From Hordeum vulgare subsp. vulgare (taxonomy: Eukaryota > Streptophyta > Magnoliopsida > Poales > Poaceae), in assembly GCF_904849725.1 (NCBI RefSeq), contig NC_058521.1, positions 563,786,176 through 563,850,175 on the forward strand: a stretch of 64,000 bases of DNA, in the 5' to 3' direction. The stretch's first letter is position 1. Every line of letters starts with the position of its first letter. Below are positions 33,909 to 46,485 of the stretch, piece by piece. A program made the position numbers and the translations under genes. The notes under the pieces are model-generated. The model did no database searches, had not been told where the DNA came from, and saw nothing but the letters and a program-made list of their open reading frames with translations.

Positions 33909-35085
33909 GCTACAAAGGAGTAAAGTATGGGTGAATTTACATGCCTTGAATATCTACCGTAAAGGGTGAAATAAGTTCATTTGATTCGCCAAGTAATTTC
34001 TTCATGGACTAAGGGAAAAGCTTAACCCTCCATATAAAGATCCGGGTTGGGTTACTATGGCGACTTACGAAGTTTGGCTATTCACAAGAGTTATGTTCTA
34101 AAGGTGTCGGAGACATTTGCTCGAAACGGCGAAGTGTGAAGACTACAAACAGCTTTACGCAATGAGCAGGTAAACTATGGATCTACTGGACAGTCGAAAA
34201 AACATGAGAAAAATTACTAGATGCAACAGTTTACTACCAGGATAAGGTGATATCGTTCGTTTGATGAAATATTGTTCTAAAAATATGCAAGTCAACGACG
34301 GATAAATGAATGTATTAAAAACATTGTCTATCTCATCAACATTTGCATTAATCAGTCAAGGACAGGTAGCAGATATTCACGAGAGGCATCAAGAACATGG
34401 CAATGTTGAAACTTCGAAGAGGGATGGGATCTGTTCTTAAGTGAGCGGTGACCTAACCTGATGATTTCGGTCGGAAGTGATCGACGGCAACGGAGGCTGT
34501 TGGATTAGCACGGAAGTCTTGGTGAGCGCAGAGATCTTCGGCGGCGACGGAGTGCTTTGCGGGCAGCGAGGTGGTCGACGGCGGCAAGCAGATCGGCCAC
34601 GGTACGAGGCTTGACGGCGGCGAAGATCTATGCGTGGCGCCGAAGCTTTTGGGCGACGACAGGAACTGCGGTCGGCGGCGGAGCCCTCAGAAGGCGGAGT
34701 GGTTTCCTCGCTATGATAATGGGGAGGAGATTGATGAGACTGGTAGGTGGGAAGCGCCAGTCCTGTCCCCCCACCTATTTAACAGGGCGGGCGTTGGAAT
34801 CGAGGCGCCGTGAGCGGGAACCGCCGGAGGATCAAAAGATTCGCTATAATGGCGCTCCGAAAATTTTGGGATAACGACACCAAAGGATCCGTTGGGATTA
34901 TGTCAGTCTTCCCGGAATTCAAGGGATAAGAAGAGGCCGACGAGAAATGGTTTGGCCATTTAAAGATTTTTAGCGCCGGATGGTGGGTTAAAGTTTCTCA
35001 CATATAGAGAAGAATGAAGAATGAATTGCCTTTAACTGAGCGGAAATATTGGCGTGAAAAGAGTTCAAGTCAATCTGGGGCCTAA
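33909..35085. other. Element T 3' region with presumed 5' part of the antisense gene, and polypurine tract
   Basis: 1.2 kb with no gag-pol coding. GC-rich, CGGCG-rich 34460-34860 may include the promoter or leader of the antisense gene, which would read leftward. Frames at 34557-34874 are short and unsupported. The polypurine tract of T (AATCTGGGGCCTAA, about 35072-35085) abuts the 3' LTR. Confidence 0.5.
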
Positions 35086-35575
35086 TGTTGGGGATATTAC
35101 CTGTTAATAACCCGCCCCAGTTGGGCCGGGTCAGCAAATCAGGCAATTCACCTAAGCGTGGTTTGGGCCTTGGCCTGGCAAGACCAAAGGTTGTATGGCA
35201 GTTTATAATTTCCGGAAGGTCTCCAAGCTTTAAAGGATGGCGACTTAGAGACCGCAGAGGTCACGATTTGTAGGAAGGAAAGTATCCTTGTAAAACCCTA
35301 GGGGTTCGACCTGTATATAAAGGCGAGTCCCAGGGAAGAAGAGGGTAGGTTAGAAATCATCGAGTGCTAGGTTTGGCGAGTTACGGCCTCCTTGTAATCG
35401 AAACCACATCAATACAACTCAAAGCAGGACGTAGGCCTTTACCTCCTCACGAGGGGCCGAACCTGGGTAAATCGCCGTGTCTCTCCCGCTCAACCCCTTT
35501 GAGTCGCCACCAAGGTGCGATGGCTCCAGTACTAAGTCCTTCCACGAGGACATCTGCCGTGACGAAACCACGACA
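35086..35575 (+). repeat. Element T 3' LTR (490 bp)
   Basis: Direct repeat of the 5' LTR; ends at 35575 followed by TSD GTGCA. Confidence 0.95.
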
Positions 35576-35580
35576 GTGCA

Positions 35581-35866
35581 TGTCCCTCTTAAAAAGGTGT
35601 GCAGCAAGGATGATTGTGACAAAATGAAAAGCAAAGACTCCTATAATACACGACGCTCCAAGCAAAACACATATCATGTGGTGAATAAAAATATAGCTCC
35701 AAGTAACATTACCGATAGATTGAAGACGAAAGAGGGGATGCCTTCCCGGGGCATCCCCAAGCTTAGGCTTTTTGGTGTCCTTGAATTTGGCTTGGGATGA
35801 CTTGGGCATCCCCAAGCTTAAGCTCTTTCCACTCTTTATTCCATTGTCCTTGAGGACATCACCCAA
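35581..35866 (-). pseudogene. ORF Y of element A (5' part; cut by T)
   Basis: Begins in the frame GMPKSSQAKFKDTKKPKLGD and continues TWSYIFIHHMICVLLGASCI with a long hydrophobic run, then reaches the T insertion site. The ATG used in B is lost here (AAG in place of ATG) so only an upstream TTG or an internal Met remains. The polypurine-like copies at 35751-35764 and 35806-35819 lie inside it. Same frame as 3890-4216 in B. Confidence 0.4.
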
Positions 35867-36473
35867 AACTTGAAAACTTCACAACACAAAACTTAAACAG
35901 AAACTCGTGATATCATTAGAATAAGAAAACAAACCACCAACTCTTTAGGTACTGTAGTAAACTTGATTTCCATTTAAATTGATGTTATATTACTGTATTC
36001 TCACTTTTCCATGGCTAGTACCCCCCGATACTAACCATAGTTTCATCAAAATAAGCAATCAACACAACAAAAACAGAAGTTGTCAAAAATAGACCAGTCT
36101 GTAGCAATCTATATACTTCGTATACCTCTGTTATCCCAAAAATTCTGAAACATTAAGAAAATTAGGGCAATTCGCGTATCAACCAGCAGCAAAATGAATC
36201 AACTCAAAATCTCTTTCTGGATAGGAACTAAAAATAATTTCATCAGCAGAAAGTTTTTGTCTTTTTCACCATGATCAAACAACTATCACCAAAACTAATC
36301 ATAAAGGTTCTACTTGGCACAAACACTAACTAAAACATAAAAAACACAACCATAACAGATGGTGTGAACACAACAAAATAGAAATCAAAAAGCAAAATAA
36401 ATTCATTGGGTTGCCTCCCAACAAGCGCTATCGTTTAACGCCCTTACCTAGGCATTGATAATTCAATGATGCT
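35867..36473 (-). other. Element A spacer between ORF Y and ORF X remnants
   Basis: Non-coding; carries the conserved hairpin block at 36397-36430 (TTGGG/CCCAA stem), equivalent to 4765-4800 in B. Confidence 0.6.
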
Positions 36474-37231
36474 CACATAAAAGATAGCAATCGGACACGA
36501 AGAGAGCATAATGAAACATGTGACAAACATATCTAAGTCTAACATACTTCCTATGTATAGGTATTTTATAGGAAAACAAATTATCAAGACAAGCAATAAC
36601 TACCATATGCAAGGAAGAAGAAAAAGAGACAATAGAAATCTCAACATAACGAGAGGTGAATTAGTGATATGAAAATTTCTACAACCATATTTTCCTCTCT
36701 CATAATAATTACATGTGGGATCATATTCAAATTCAACAATATAACTATCACATAGGATATTCTTTTCATGATCCACATGCATGCAAAGTTGACGCTCTTA
36801 AAAAATAGTGGGATTATCATCAACTATAGTCATGACTTCTCCAAACCCACTTTCAATATTATTGCAAACACCATTAATAATATTCATCATGAGGCTTAAT
36901 TTATTTTTTCAATATCATAAGAAAAATCATCACCCCAATCATGATCATTGCAACAAGTAGTGGACATAGCAAAACTAGCATCCCCAAGCTTAGGATTTTG
37001 CATATTTTTAGCATGATTGTCATTAATAGAATTCATAGTGAAACCATTGCAATCATTCTTTTCATTCAAGGAGCCCTCATGAATCACTTCCTAAATTTCT
37101 TCATCACAATTTTCAGATTCACGCATCTCAAGCAAAACTTCATAAAGATAATCTAGTGCACAAAACTCACTAGAAATTGGTTCAACATAATTGGATCTCT
37201 TGAAAAGATTAGCAAGTGGATGAGGATCCAT
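36474..37231 (-). pseudogene. ORF X remnant of element A
   Basis: The ATG at 37231 (MDPHPL frame) is kept, but a stop near 37091 and several indels break the frame. Recognisable pieces include HEGSLNEKNDCNGF, NPKLGDASFAMSTTCCNDHD and the Cys/His patch CMHVDHEKNILCDSYIVEFE. About 750 bases in total, the same span as in B. This is an inactive relative of 4840-5589. Confidence 0.6.
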
Positions 37232-37438
37232 ATTTATAGATTTTTAGCAAGCGAAGATACAAGCATATTGAAGGCACATAGCACACAAGCAAAGGAAAGG
37301 CAAACGAAAAAGGCAAATATTTTTGTAAATTTTGTTTTTCCAGAAGTGGGGGAGAGGAAAACGAGAGGCAAAAAGCAAATAAAGTAAATGCAAGAGATGA
37401 GTTTGCGATAGTTACTTGGTATGCTTCACTTTGAATAC

Positions 37439-37456
37439 TCCGCGGCAACGGCGCTA
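37439..37456 (-). other. Primer binding site of element A (mutated)
   Basis: Differs from the Athila-type site of B, C and J at a few positions (CCGCGGCAACGGCGCTA on the + strand). LTR starts at 37468. Confidence 0.75.
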
Positions 37457-37467
37457 GAAATTCTTCT

Positions 37468-37754
37468 TGGTACTTCTCGAGCTTGCGTTGCTTTTTCCCT
37501 TGAAGAGGAAAGGGTGATGCAACAAAGTAGCGATAAGTATTTCCCTCAGTTTGAGAACCAAGGTATCAATCCAGTAGGAGTATCAAGATGAGGCACCAAT
37601 GTTCCTGCGCAAAAACAGACAAACTTGCACCCAACACGATAAAGGGGTTGTCAATCCCTTCACAATTATTTGTAAGGTGAGATCTGAAGGTGAAAAGTGC
37701 AACAAAGTAATTTTGTAGATCTGAAAATAGGATGTGAAGTAGACCCGGGGACCA
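37468..37754 (-). repeat. Element A 5' LTR, first fragment
   Basis: Aligns with the start of B's LTRs (627 and 5818). Interrupted by solo LTR H. Confidence 0.85.
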
Positions 37755-39293
37755 TGATAACCCACAAGTATAGGGGATCAATTCTAGCCTTTCTCGATAA
37801 GTAAGAGTGTCGAACCCAACGAGGAGCTAAAGGTAGGACAAATATTCCCTCAAGTTCTATCGACCACCGATACAACTCTACGCACACTTTACGTTCGGTT
37901 TACGTAGAACAAGTATGAAACTAGAAGTACTTTGTAGGAGTGATAGGATAGGCTTGCAAGAAAATAAAGAACACGTAAATAAAACTAGGGGCTGGTTAGA
38001 TAAAGAAACAACTACGAGTGTGTAACGAGTGTGGAAAAGTGGTGGTAGGAGTTGCGGAATTGTCCCTAAGGAATTGACTACGTTACTACATCGATAGCAA
38101 GTATCATGTGCGAGAGGCCTCTGCTAGCATGTAATCCCTTACTTGGAATTCTATGCACTTATGATTGGAACTATTAGCAAATGCCCGCAACTACTAACGT
38201 TCATTAAGGTAAAACCCAACCATAGCAATAAGATATATTGGTCCCCCTTCAATCCCATATGCATCAATTTCTATGCTAGGTTTGAAGCTTCTGTCACTCT
38301 AGCATGCCAATACATAGTCCTATCAACATACAACTAACCCTATGGTGTGATCCACGCGCGCGATCATATGATGGGCACCAAAGGACAGCAACATAACCAC
38401 AAGCAAATTAAATCAATCATAGCAATTCATCAATCACCGATAGGACAACGGTAATCTATTCATACATCATAGGATAGCAACACATCATTGGATAATAATA
38501 TGTAGCATAAAGCACCATGTTCAAGTAGAGGGTATAGTGGGTTGCGGGAGAGTGAACCGCTAAATATAGATGGGGGAAGATGATGGAGATGTTGGTGAAG
38601 ATGACGGAGGTGTTGGTGTAGATCGCCGTCACAAGATGATGTCCCGGGCGGCGTTCCGGCGCCGCCGGGAGAGAGGGGGAGAGAGAGCCCCCCTCCTTCT
38701 TATTCTTCTTCCTTGACCTCCTCCCTAGATGGGACAAGGGTTTCCCCTCTGGTCCATGGTCTCCATGGCGGCGGAGGGGCGAGAGCCCCTCCAAGATTGG
38801 ATCTCTCTCTCTGTGTCCTTCTGTTTCTGCGCTTCCAGATTCTGCGTTTCGCCGTTTCTTAAATTCCTGGAGATCCGTAACTCCGATTGGGCTGAAATTT
38901 TAACACGATTTTCTTCCGGATATTATCTTTCTTGCGGCGAAAGAAGAGCTCCAACTGCCTTAAGGAGTGGCCACAAGCCTGCCTGCCGCGGGCCCACCCC
39001 CTGGCCGCGGCGACAGGGCTTGTGGGCACTCCGTGCATCTCCTAGTGGTGATTCTTCTTCCCAAAAATCATAAATATTACAAAAAAAATCCCCTTAAGTT
39101 TTTATTACGTTTGGACTTCGTTTGGTATGGATATTCTGCCAAACAAAAAACATGCAACAAACAGGAACTCGAACTGGGCACTGGATCAACATGTTAGGCC
39201 AAAAATAGTATAAAAAGTTGCCAAAAGTATATGAAAGTTGTAGAATATTGGCATGAAACAATCAAAAATTATAGATACGGCGGAGACGTATCA
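37755..39293 (-). mobile_element. Solo LTR H (Gypsy, 1.54 kb) in A's 5' LTR
   Basis: Starts TGATAACCCACAAG at 37755 and ends GGCGGAGACGTATCA at 39293, both LTR-like termini. A's LTR continues on both sides. There is no internal domain, PBS or polypurine tract. Flanks GACCA (37750-37754) and GGACA (39294-39298) are similar but not identical, so the TSD is imperfect. GC-rich dyad at 38968-39030. Frames inside are shadows. Confidence 0.85.
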
Positions 39294-39893
39294 GGACATA
39301 GTGTTCACTAGAGGCTTCTCTCATGATAGCAAGTATTACGGTGGGTGAACGAATTACTGTCGAGCAATTGATAGAATCGCGCAAAGTCATGATGATATCT
39401 AAGGCAATGATCATACATATAGGCATCACGTCCGAGATAAGTAGACCGATACTTTCTGCATCTACTACTATTACTCCACACATCGACGGTTATCCAGCAT
39501 GCATCTAGTGTATTGAGTTCATAACAAATAGAGTAACGCCTTAAGCAAGATGACATGATGTAGAGGGATAGATTCATGCAAGATGATATAAAAAACCCAT
39601 CTTTTTACCCTTGATAGCAACAACACGATACGTGCCTCGCTACCCCTTCCGTCACTAGGTCAGGACACCGCACGGTATGAACCCAAAACCAAGCACTTCT
39701 CCCATTTCAAGAATTATAGATCAAGTTGGCCAAACAAAACCCACAACTCGAAGAGAATGACAAGGATACGAAATCATGCATATAAGAGATCAGAGGAGAC
39801 TCAAATAATATTCATAGATAATCTGATCATAAATCCACAATTCATCGGATCTCGACAAACACACTGCAAAAGAAAGTTACATCGGATAGATCT
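39294..39893 (-). repeat. Element A 5' LTR, second fragment
   Basis: Continues A's LTR between H and F. Ends with GATCT (39889-39893), left TSD of F. Confidence 0.88.
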
Positions 39894-40679
39894 TGATACG
39901 TCTCCAACGTATCTATAATTTTTGATGGTTTCATGCTATTGTCTTCCAAACTTTCGATGTTTTCTATGTCCTTTATATCTTTTTTGGGACTAACCTATTA
40001 AATCAGTGCCAAGTGCCAGTTCCTGTTTTTTTCGTGTTTTTGACCCTTTTCAGAGGAGGATTTTAAACGGAGTCCAAACAGAATAAAACTTCCGAAAAGA
40101 TTTTTTCCGAAACAGAAGACGATCTGGAGACTTGAGAACCAAGGCAAAGGGTCACTGGGGACCCCACAAGCCCTCATGGCGCGGCCAGGGGGGCCCGCGC
40201 CTCCCAGGCTTGTGGGCTCCCTGGGCCTCCTCTGCCAGAGGTCTTTCGCCTATATATTCCCTAAAATCCCAGAAAAAATCAGGAGAGCCACGAAAATACT
40301 TTTCCGCCGCTGCAAGCTTCTGTCTTCGCAAGATCCCATCGCGGGCACGTTCTGGTGCCCTGCCGGAGGGGGATTCAGATACGGAGGGCTTCTTCATCAA
40401 TACCATGACCTCTCCGATGATTCGTGAGTAGTTCACCATAGACCTACGAGTCCATAGCTAGTAGCTAGATGGCTTCTTCTCTCTCTTGGATCTTCAATAC
40501 AAAGTTCTCCATGATCTTCATGGAGATCTATCAGATGTAATCTTCTTTGCGGTGTGTTTGTCGAGATCCGATGAATTGTGGATTTATGATCAGATTATCT
40601 ATGCATCTTATTTGAGTTTCTTCTGATCTCTTATATGCATGATTTCATATTCTTGTAATTCTCTTGGAGTTGTGGGTTT
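39894..40679 (+). repeat. Element F 5' LTR, first 786 bases
   Basis: Starts TGATACGTCTCCAACG. GC-rich dyad arms CCCCACAAGCC (40162-40172) and GGCTTGTGGG (40207-40216), then TATATATT at 40251-40258, about 35 bases downstream. Cut at 40680 by E. Confidence 0.9.
40251..40258 (+). promoter_or_regulatory. TATA box of the F LTR promoter
   Basis: TATATATT, 35 bases after the dyad in element orientation. The same arrangement recurs in the 3' LTR (about 54950). Confidence 0.55.
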
Positions 40680-42470
40680 TGTTGGGTAACGTAGCATAAA
40701 TTCAAAAATTTCCTATGCCATATTCAGATCTTCCTATGGAGAGACCAACAACGAGAGAGGGGTAAGAGCATCTTCATACCTTTGAAGATCGCTAAGCGGA
40801 AGCGTTACTATAATGCGGTTGATGGACTCGTACTCGCAGCGATTCAGATCGCGGTGTGATTCCGATCTAGTGCCGAACTACGGCACCTCTGCGTTCAACA
40901 CATCTGCAGCCCGGTGACGTCTCCCGCACCTTGATCCAGCAAGGAGGAGGGAGAGGTTGGGGAAGAACTCCGGCAGCACGACGGCGTGGTGTCGATGGAG
41001 AGACGAGGTCTCCCGACAGGGCTTCGCCAAGCACCGGCAGAGAGGAGGAGAAAGAAGGGCAGGGCTGCGCCGAGGGAGAGGGAGAAGTTTGTCCCCCAAG
41101 GGCCAAAACCCCTCTCTATTTATAGGAGGAGGGGGAGGGGCTGCGCCACCCCTAGGGTTCCCTCCCTAGGGGCCGGCGGCCACCAGATGGGAAAAGGGGG
41201 GCGGCGACTAGGGTGGGAGGGGGTGGCGCACCACCTGGTGGGCCTAAGGCCCACCTGCACCTAGGGTTGCCCCCTCTCCCCACCACTTCTCCCCACCACT
41301 TGCGCATTGGGCTGGGTATGGGAGGCGCACCAGCCTACCTAGGGGCTGGTTCCCTCCTGCACTTGGCCCATCTAGCCTCTTGGGGTCATTGCCCCCCTTC
41401 GGTGGACCCCCGGGGCCACCTCCGGTGGTCCCGGTGGTCCCGGTACGTTACCGGTGACGCCCGAAACACTTCCGGCGTCCGAACCCATCCATCCTATATA
41501 TCAATCTTTACCTCCGGACCATTCCGGAGCTCCTCGTGACGTCTGGGATCTCATACAGGACTCCGAACAACTTTAGGTAACCTCGTATAACAATTCCCTA
41601 TAACCCTAGCGTCATCGAACCTTAAGTGTGTAGACCCTACGGGTTCGGGAGACAGGCACACATGACCGAGACACCTCTCCGGCCAATAACCATCAGCGGG
41701 GTCTGGATACCCATGGTGGCTCCCACTTGCTCCACGATGATCTCATCGGATGAACCAAGATGTCAAGGATTCAATCAATCCCGTATACAATTCCCTTTGT
41801 CTGTCGGTATAGAACTTGCCCGAGATTCGATCGTCAGTATACCAATACCTTGTTCAATCTCGTTAACGGTAAGTCTCTATACTCATTCCGTAGCACGTCA
41901 TCGTGTGACTAACTACTTAGTCACATTGAGCTCATGATGATGTTCTACCGAGTGGGCCCAGAGATACCTCTCCGTCACACAGAGTGACAAATCCCGATCT
42001 TGATTCGTGCCAACCCAACAGACACTTCCGGAGGTACCCGTAGTGCACCTTTATAGTCACCCAGTTAAGTTGTGACGTTTGATACACCCAAAGCACTCCT
42101 ACGGTATCCGGGGGTTGCACAATCTCACGGTCGAAGGAAAAGATACTTGACATTAGAAAAGCATTAGCATACGAACAATACGATCTAGTGCTAGGCTTAG
42201 GATTGGGTCTTGTCCATCACATCATTCTCCCAATGATGTGATCCCGTTATCAATGACATCTAATGCCCATGATCAGGAAACCATGATCATCTATTGACTA
42301 ACGAGCTAGCCAACTAGAGGCTTGCTAGGGACACATTGTGATCTATTCATTCACACATGTATTACTGTTTCCTGTTAATACAATTATAGCATGAACGATA
42401 GACGATTATCATGAACAAGGAAATATGATAATAACCATTTTATTACTGCCTCAAGGGCATATTTCCAACA
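40680..42470 (-). repeat. Element E 3' LTR
   Basis: TG...CA termini (minus strand starts TGTTGGAAATATGCCCTTGA at 42470). TATA-like TATAAATAG (minus strand) near 41110-41120. Frames at 40867-41539 are shadows of the GC-rich promoter part. Confidence 0.9.
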
Positions 42471-42481
42471 GTCTCCCACTT
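42471..42481 (-). other. Polypurine tract of element E
   Basis: Minus strand AAGTGGGAGAC, next to the 3' LTR. Confidence 0.8.
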
Positions 42482-42502
42482 GCACTAGAGTCAATAATCT
42501 AG

Positions 42503-44497
42503 TTACATTGTGATGTATCGAACACCCATAGCATTATGGTGTTGATCATGTTTTGCTCGTGGAAGAGGTTTAGTCAACGGGTCTGCAATATTCAGATCCG
42601 TGTGTACTTTACAAATATCTATCACTCCACTCTGGACATGGTCCTGGATGGAGTTGTAGCGGCGCTTGATGTGCTTCGTCTTCCGGTGAAACCTGGGCTC
42701 CTTGGCTATGGCAATGGCTCCAGTGTTATCACAGAAGAGTGTCATAGGACCCGACGCGCTTGGAACCACTCCAAGGTCGGTGATGAGCTCCTTCATCCAA
42801 ATTCCTTCATGAGCCGCTTCTGAAGCAGCTATGTACTCCGCTTCACATGTAGATGCTGCCACGACTTCTTGCTTGCTGCTGCACCAGCTCACTGCCCCAC
42901 CATTCAACACATATACGTATCCGGTCTGTGACTTAGAGTCATCCGGATCTGTGTCGAAGCTAGCGTCGACGTAACCCTTTACGACGAGCCCTTCGTCACC
43001 TTCATAAACGAGAAACATTTCCTTAGTCCTTTTCAGGTACTTAAGGATATTCTTGACCGCTGTCCAGTGTTCCGTACCGGGATCACTTTGGTACCTCCCT
43101 ACCAAACTTATGGCAAGGTTTATATCAGGTCTGGTACACAGCATGGCATACATTAGAGAGCCCACGGCTGAAGCGTAGGGGACAGAACTCATCTTCTCTC
43201 TATCTGCTGCCGTGGTCGGCGACTGAGTCTTACTCAATCTCATACCTTGCAAAACTGGCAAGAACCCTTTCTTTGAGTTTTCCATATTGAATTTCTTCAA
43301 TATCTTGTCAAGGTATGTACTTTGCGAAAGACCTATGAGGCGTCTCGATCTATCTCTATAGATCTTGATGCCTAATATGTATGCAGCTTCTCCAAGGTCC
43401 TTCATTGAAAAACTCTTGTTCAAATAGGCCTTTATGCTCTCCAACATCTCTATATCATTCCCCATCAATAATATGTCATCCACATACAGTACGAGGAAAG
43501 CTACAGAGCTCCCACTCACTTTCTTGTACGGACAGGCTTCTCCGTAAACCTGTATGAACCCAAACGCTTTAATCACTTCATTAAAGCGAATGTTCCAACT
43601 CCGAGATGCTTGCACCAGCCCATAGATGGAGCGCTGGAGCTTGCATACTTTGTTAGCACCCTTAGGGTCGACAAAACCTTCTGGTTGCATCATATACAAC
43701 TCTTCCTTAAGGTTCCCGTTAAGGCACGCCGTTTTGCCGTCCATTTGCCAAATTTCATAATCATAAAAGGCGGCAATTGCTAACATGATTCGGACTGATT
43801 TCAGCTTCGCTACGGGAGAGAAGGTCTCTTCGTAGTCAACTCCTTGAATTTGTCGAAAACCCTTTGCGACAAGTCGAGCTTTGTAAACGGTTACATTACC
43901 GTTTGCATCAGTCTTCTTCTTGAAGATCCATTTATTTTCTATGGCTCGCCGGTCATCGGGCAAGTCCATCAAAGTCCATACTTTGTTCTCATACATGGAT
44001 CCTATCTTGGATTTCATGGCCTCAAGCCATTTGTTGGAATCTGGGCCCGCCATCGCTTCTTCATAGTTCGAAGGTTCACCGTTGTCTAACAACATGATTT
44101 CCATCACAGGGTTGCCGTACCACTCTGGTGCGGAGCGTGCCCTTGTGGACCTTCGCGGTTCAGTAGTAACTTGATCCGAAGCTTCATGATCATCATCATT
44201 AACTTCCTCTTCAGTCGGTGTAGGTGCCACAGGAACAACTTCCTGCACTGCGCTACTTTCCTGTTCGAGAGGGGGTGTAATTACCTCATCAAGTTCTACC
44301 TTCCTCCCACTTACTTCTTTCGAGAGAAACTCTTTCTCTAGAAAGGATCCGTTCTTGGCAACAAAGGTTTTACCTTCGGATCTAAGATAGAAGGTATACC
44401 CAATAGTTTCCTTAGGGTATCCTATGAATACGCATTCTCCGCTTTGGGTTCGAGCTTTTCTGGTTGAAGTTTCTTCACATAAGCATGGCAGCCCCAA
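42503..44497 (-). pseudogene. pol: Element E integrase end, reverse transcriptase and RNase H
   Basis: This 664-aa frame starts inside the integrase tail after a frameshift near 44430-44460, where it overlaps the upstream frame. Residues 18-40 hold CVFIGYPKETIGYTFY of the integrase C-terminus. RT spans about 185-400, with YKARLVAKGFRQIQGVDYEE, KTACLNGNLKEELYM and YVDDILLMG (residues 338-346, catalytic DD present). RNase H is at the end: YVDASFDTDPDDSKSQTGYV, CEAEYIAASEAA, CDNTGAIAIA and ADPLTKPL, all acidic residues present. Order INT before RT is the Copia signature. No stop inside this part. Confidence 0.93.
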
Positions 44498-46485
44498 ACT
44501 TTAAGAAATGACAACTTGGGTTTCTTGCCAAACCATAGTTCATACGGTGTCGTCTCAACGGATTTAGACGGTGCCCTATTTAGAGTGAATGCTGCAGTTT
44601 CTAATGTGTATCCCCAAAATGATAGCGGTAAGTCGGTGAGAGACATCATAGATCGTACGATATCTAATAAAGTGCGATTACGACGTTCAGACACTCCGTT
44701 GCGCTGCGGTGTGCCAGGCGGCGTCAGTTGTGAAACGATTCCACACTTCCTTAGGTGTGTGCCAAACTCGTGACTCAAATATTCTCCTCCACGATCAGAT
44801 CGTAGACATTTAATTTTTCTGTCACGTTGATTCTCAACCTCACTCTCAAATTCCTTCAACTTTTCAAACGTCTCAGATTTGTGCTTCATCAAGTAGATAT
44901 ACCCATACCTACTCAAATCATCGGTGAGAGTGAGAACATAACGATAACCACCGCGAGCTTCAACGTTCATTGGACCACACACATCAGTATGTATTATTTC
45001 CAATAAGTCGGTTGCTCTTTCCATTATTCCTAAGAATGGAGTCTTAGTCATCTTGCCCATGAGGCACGGTTCGCATGTGTCAAATGATTCAAAGTCAAGA
45101 GACTCTAATAGTCCATTAGTATGGAGCTTCTTCATGCGTTTAACGCCGATATGACCAAGGCGGCAGTGCCACAAGTATGTGGGACTATCATTATCAACTT
45201 TGCATCTTTTGGTACTCACGATATGAATATGTGTAACATCACGATCGAGATTCATCAAGAATAAACCATTCACCAGCGGAGCATTACCATAAAACATATC
45301 ACTCATATAAATAGAACAACCATTATTCTCGGACTTAAATGAGTAGCCGTCTCGCATTAAACAAGACCCTGATACAATGTTCATGCTTAAAGCTGGTACT
45401 AAATAACAATTATTAAGGTTTAAAACTAGTCCCGACGGTAGATGTAGAGGTAGCGTGCCGACGGCGATCACATCGACCTTTGAACCATTCCCGACGCACA
45501 TCGTCACCTCGTCCTTGGCCAGTCTCCGCTTATTCCGCAGTTCCTGCTTTGAGTTGCAAATGTGAGCAACAGCACCGGTATCAAATACCCAGGAGCTACT
45601 ACGAGCGCGGGTAAGGTACACATCAATAACATGTATATCAAATATACCTTTAACGTTGCCGGCCTTCTTGTCCGCTAAGTATTTGGGGCAGTTCCGCTTC
45701 CAGTGGCCCTTTCCCTTGCAATAGAAGCACTCAGTCTCAGGCTTGGGTCCGTTCTTTTTCTTCTTCCCGGCATCTGGCTTACTGGGCGCGGCAACAGCTT
45801 TGCCGTCTTTCTTGAAGTTCTTCTTACCCTTGCCTTTCTTGAAACTAGTGATCTTGTTGACCATCAACACTTGATGCTCTTTCTTGATTTCTACTTCTGC
45901 AGACTTGAGCATCGAGTACAACTCGGGAATGGTCTTCTCCATCCCTTGCATGTTGTAGTTAAGCACAAAGCCTTTGTAGCTTGGTGGGAGAGACTGGAGG
46001 ATTCTGTCAATTATAGCATCATCCGGAAGTTCGACTCCAAGTGAAGTCAGACGACCGTGTAACCCAGACATTTTGAGTATGTGCTCACTGACAGAACTGT
46101 TCTCCTCCATCTTACAGCTAAAGAACTTGTCGGAGACTTCATATCTCTCGACACGGGCATGAGCTTGAAAAAGTAGCTTCAGCTCTTGGAACATCTCCTA
46201 TGCCCCGTGTTGCTCAAAACGCCTTTGCAGCCCCGTTTCTAAACTGTATAACATGCCACATCTAACCAGAGAGTAGTCATCACTCCGCGCTTGCCAGACG
46301 TTTAGAATGTCCTCGGCTGCTGCGGGAGCGGGAGGGTCACCTAGCAGCGCATTAAGGACATAAGCCTTTTTAGCTGCTTCAAGGATGAGCTTCAAGTTGC
46401 GAACCCAGTCCGCATAGTTGCTACCATCATCTTTCAGCTTGTTTTTCTCTAGGAATGCGTTGAAGTTGAGGTTGACGTTGGACAT
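44422..46485 (-). pseudogene. gag-pol: Element E gag, protease and integrase core
   Basis: Starts at ATG 46485 (MSNVNLNFNA). An in-frame TAG at about 46198-46200 follows residue 95; the same frame continues at once with the gag core. Zinc knuckle CX2CX4HX4C (CFYCKGKGHWKRNC) lies 156-169 residues into the second part. Protease DTGA (VFDTGAVAHI) at 205. Integrase: WHCRLGHIG..CEPCLMGK finger, IHTDVCGPM, LRSDRGGEY and VSERRNRT (D, D, E present). Ends by the frameshift at 44422-44497. Only these two lesions were seen, so this Copia was active recently compared with its neighbours. Confidence 0.92.

Larger units (their letters stand above)
21944..35575 (+). mobile_element. Element T: TAT-type Gypsy, 13.6 kb, with antisense gene
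   Basis: LTRs of 490 bp each (21944-22433, 35086-35575) start TGTTGGGGATATTACC and end CCACGACA. TSD GTGCA is perfect at 21939-21943 and 35576-35580, and A's sequence resumes after it. By eye the LTRs differ at about 14 of 490 sites (about 97% identity), implying an insertion of the order of one million years at commonly used grass rates. Order: LTR, PBS, gag, protease, RT, RNase H, integrase, 69-bp tandem array, long 3' region with antisense gene, polypurine tract, LTR. The extra antisense gene and satellite-like array are known traits of TAT/Ogre-type elements. Confidence 0.95.

Noticed and set aside
34557..34874. 105-aa plus-strand frame right of the antisense gene
   Set aside because: Arg-rich translation of GC-rich DNA, overlapped by another frame; no support.
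40867..41539. Overlapping 60-110-aa frames on both strands in E's 3' LTR (and 47883-48587 in the 5' LTR)
   Set aside because: GC-rich LTR promoter sequence; frames on both strands, no motif, shared by both LTRs only as DNA repeats.
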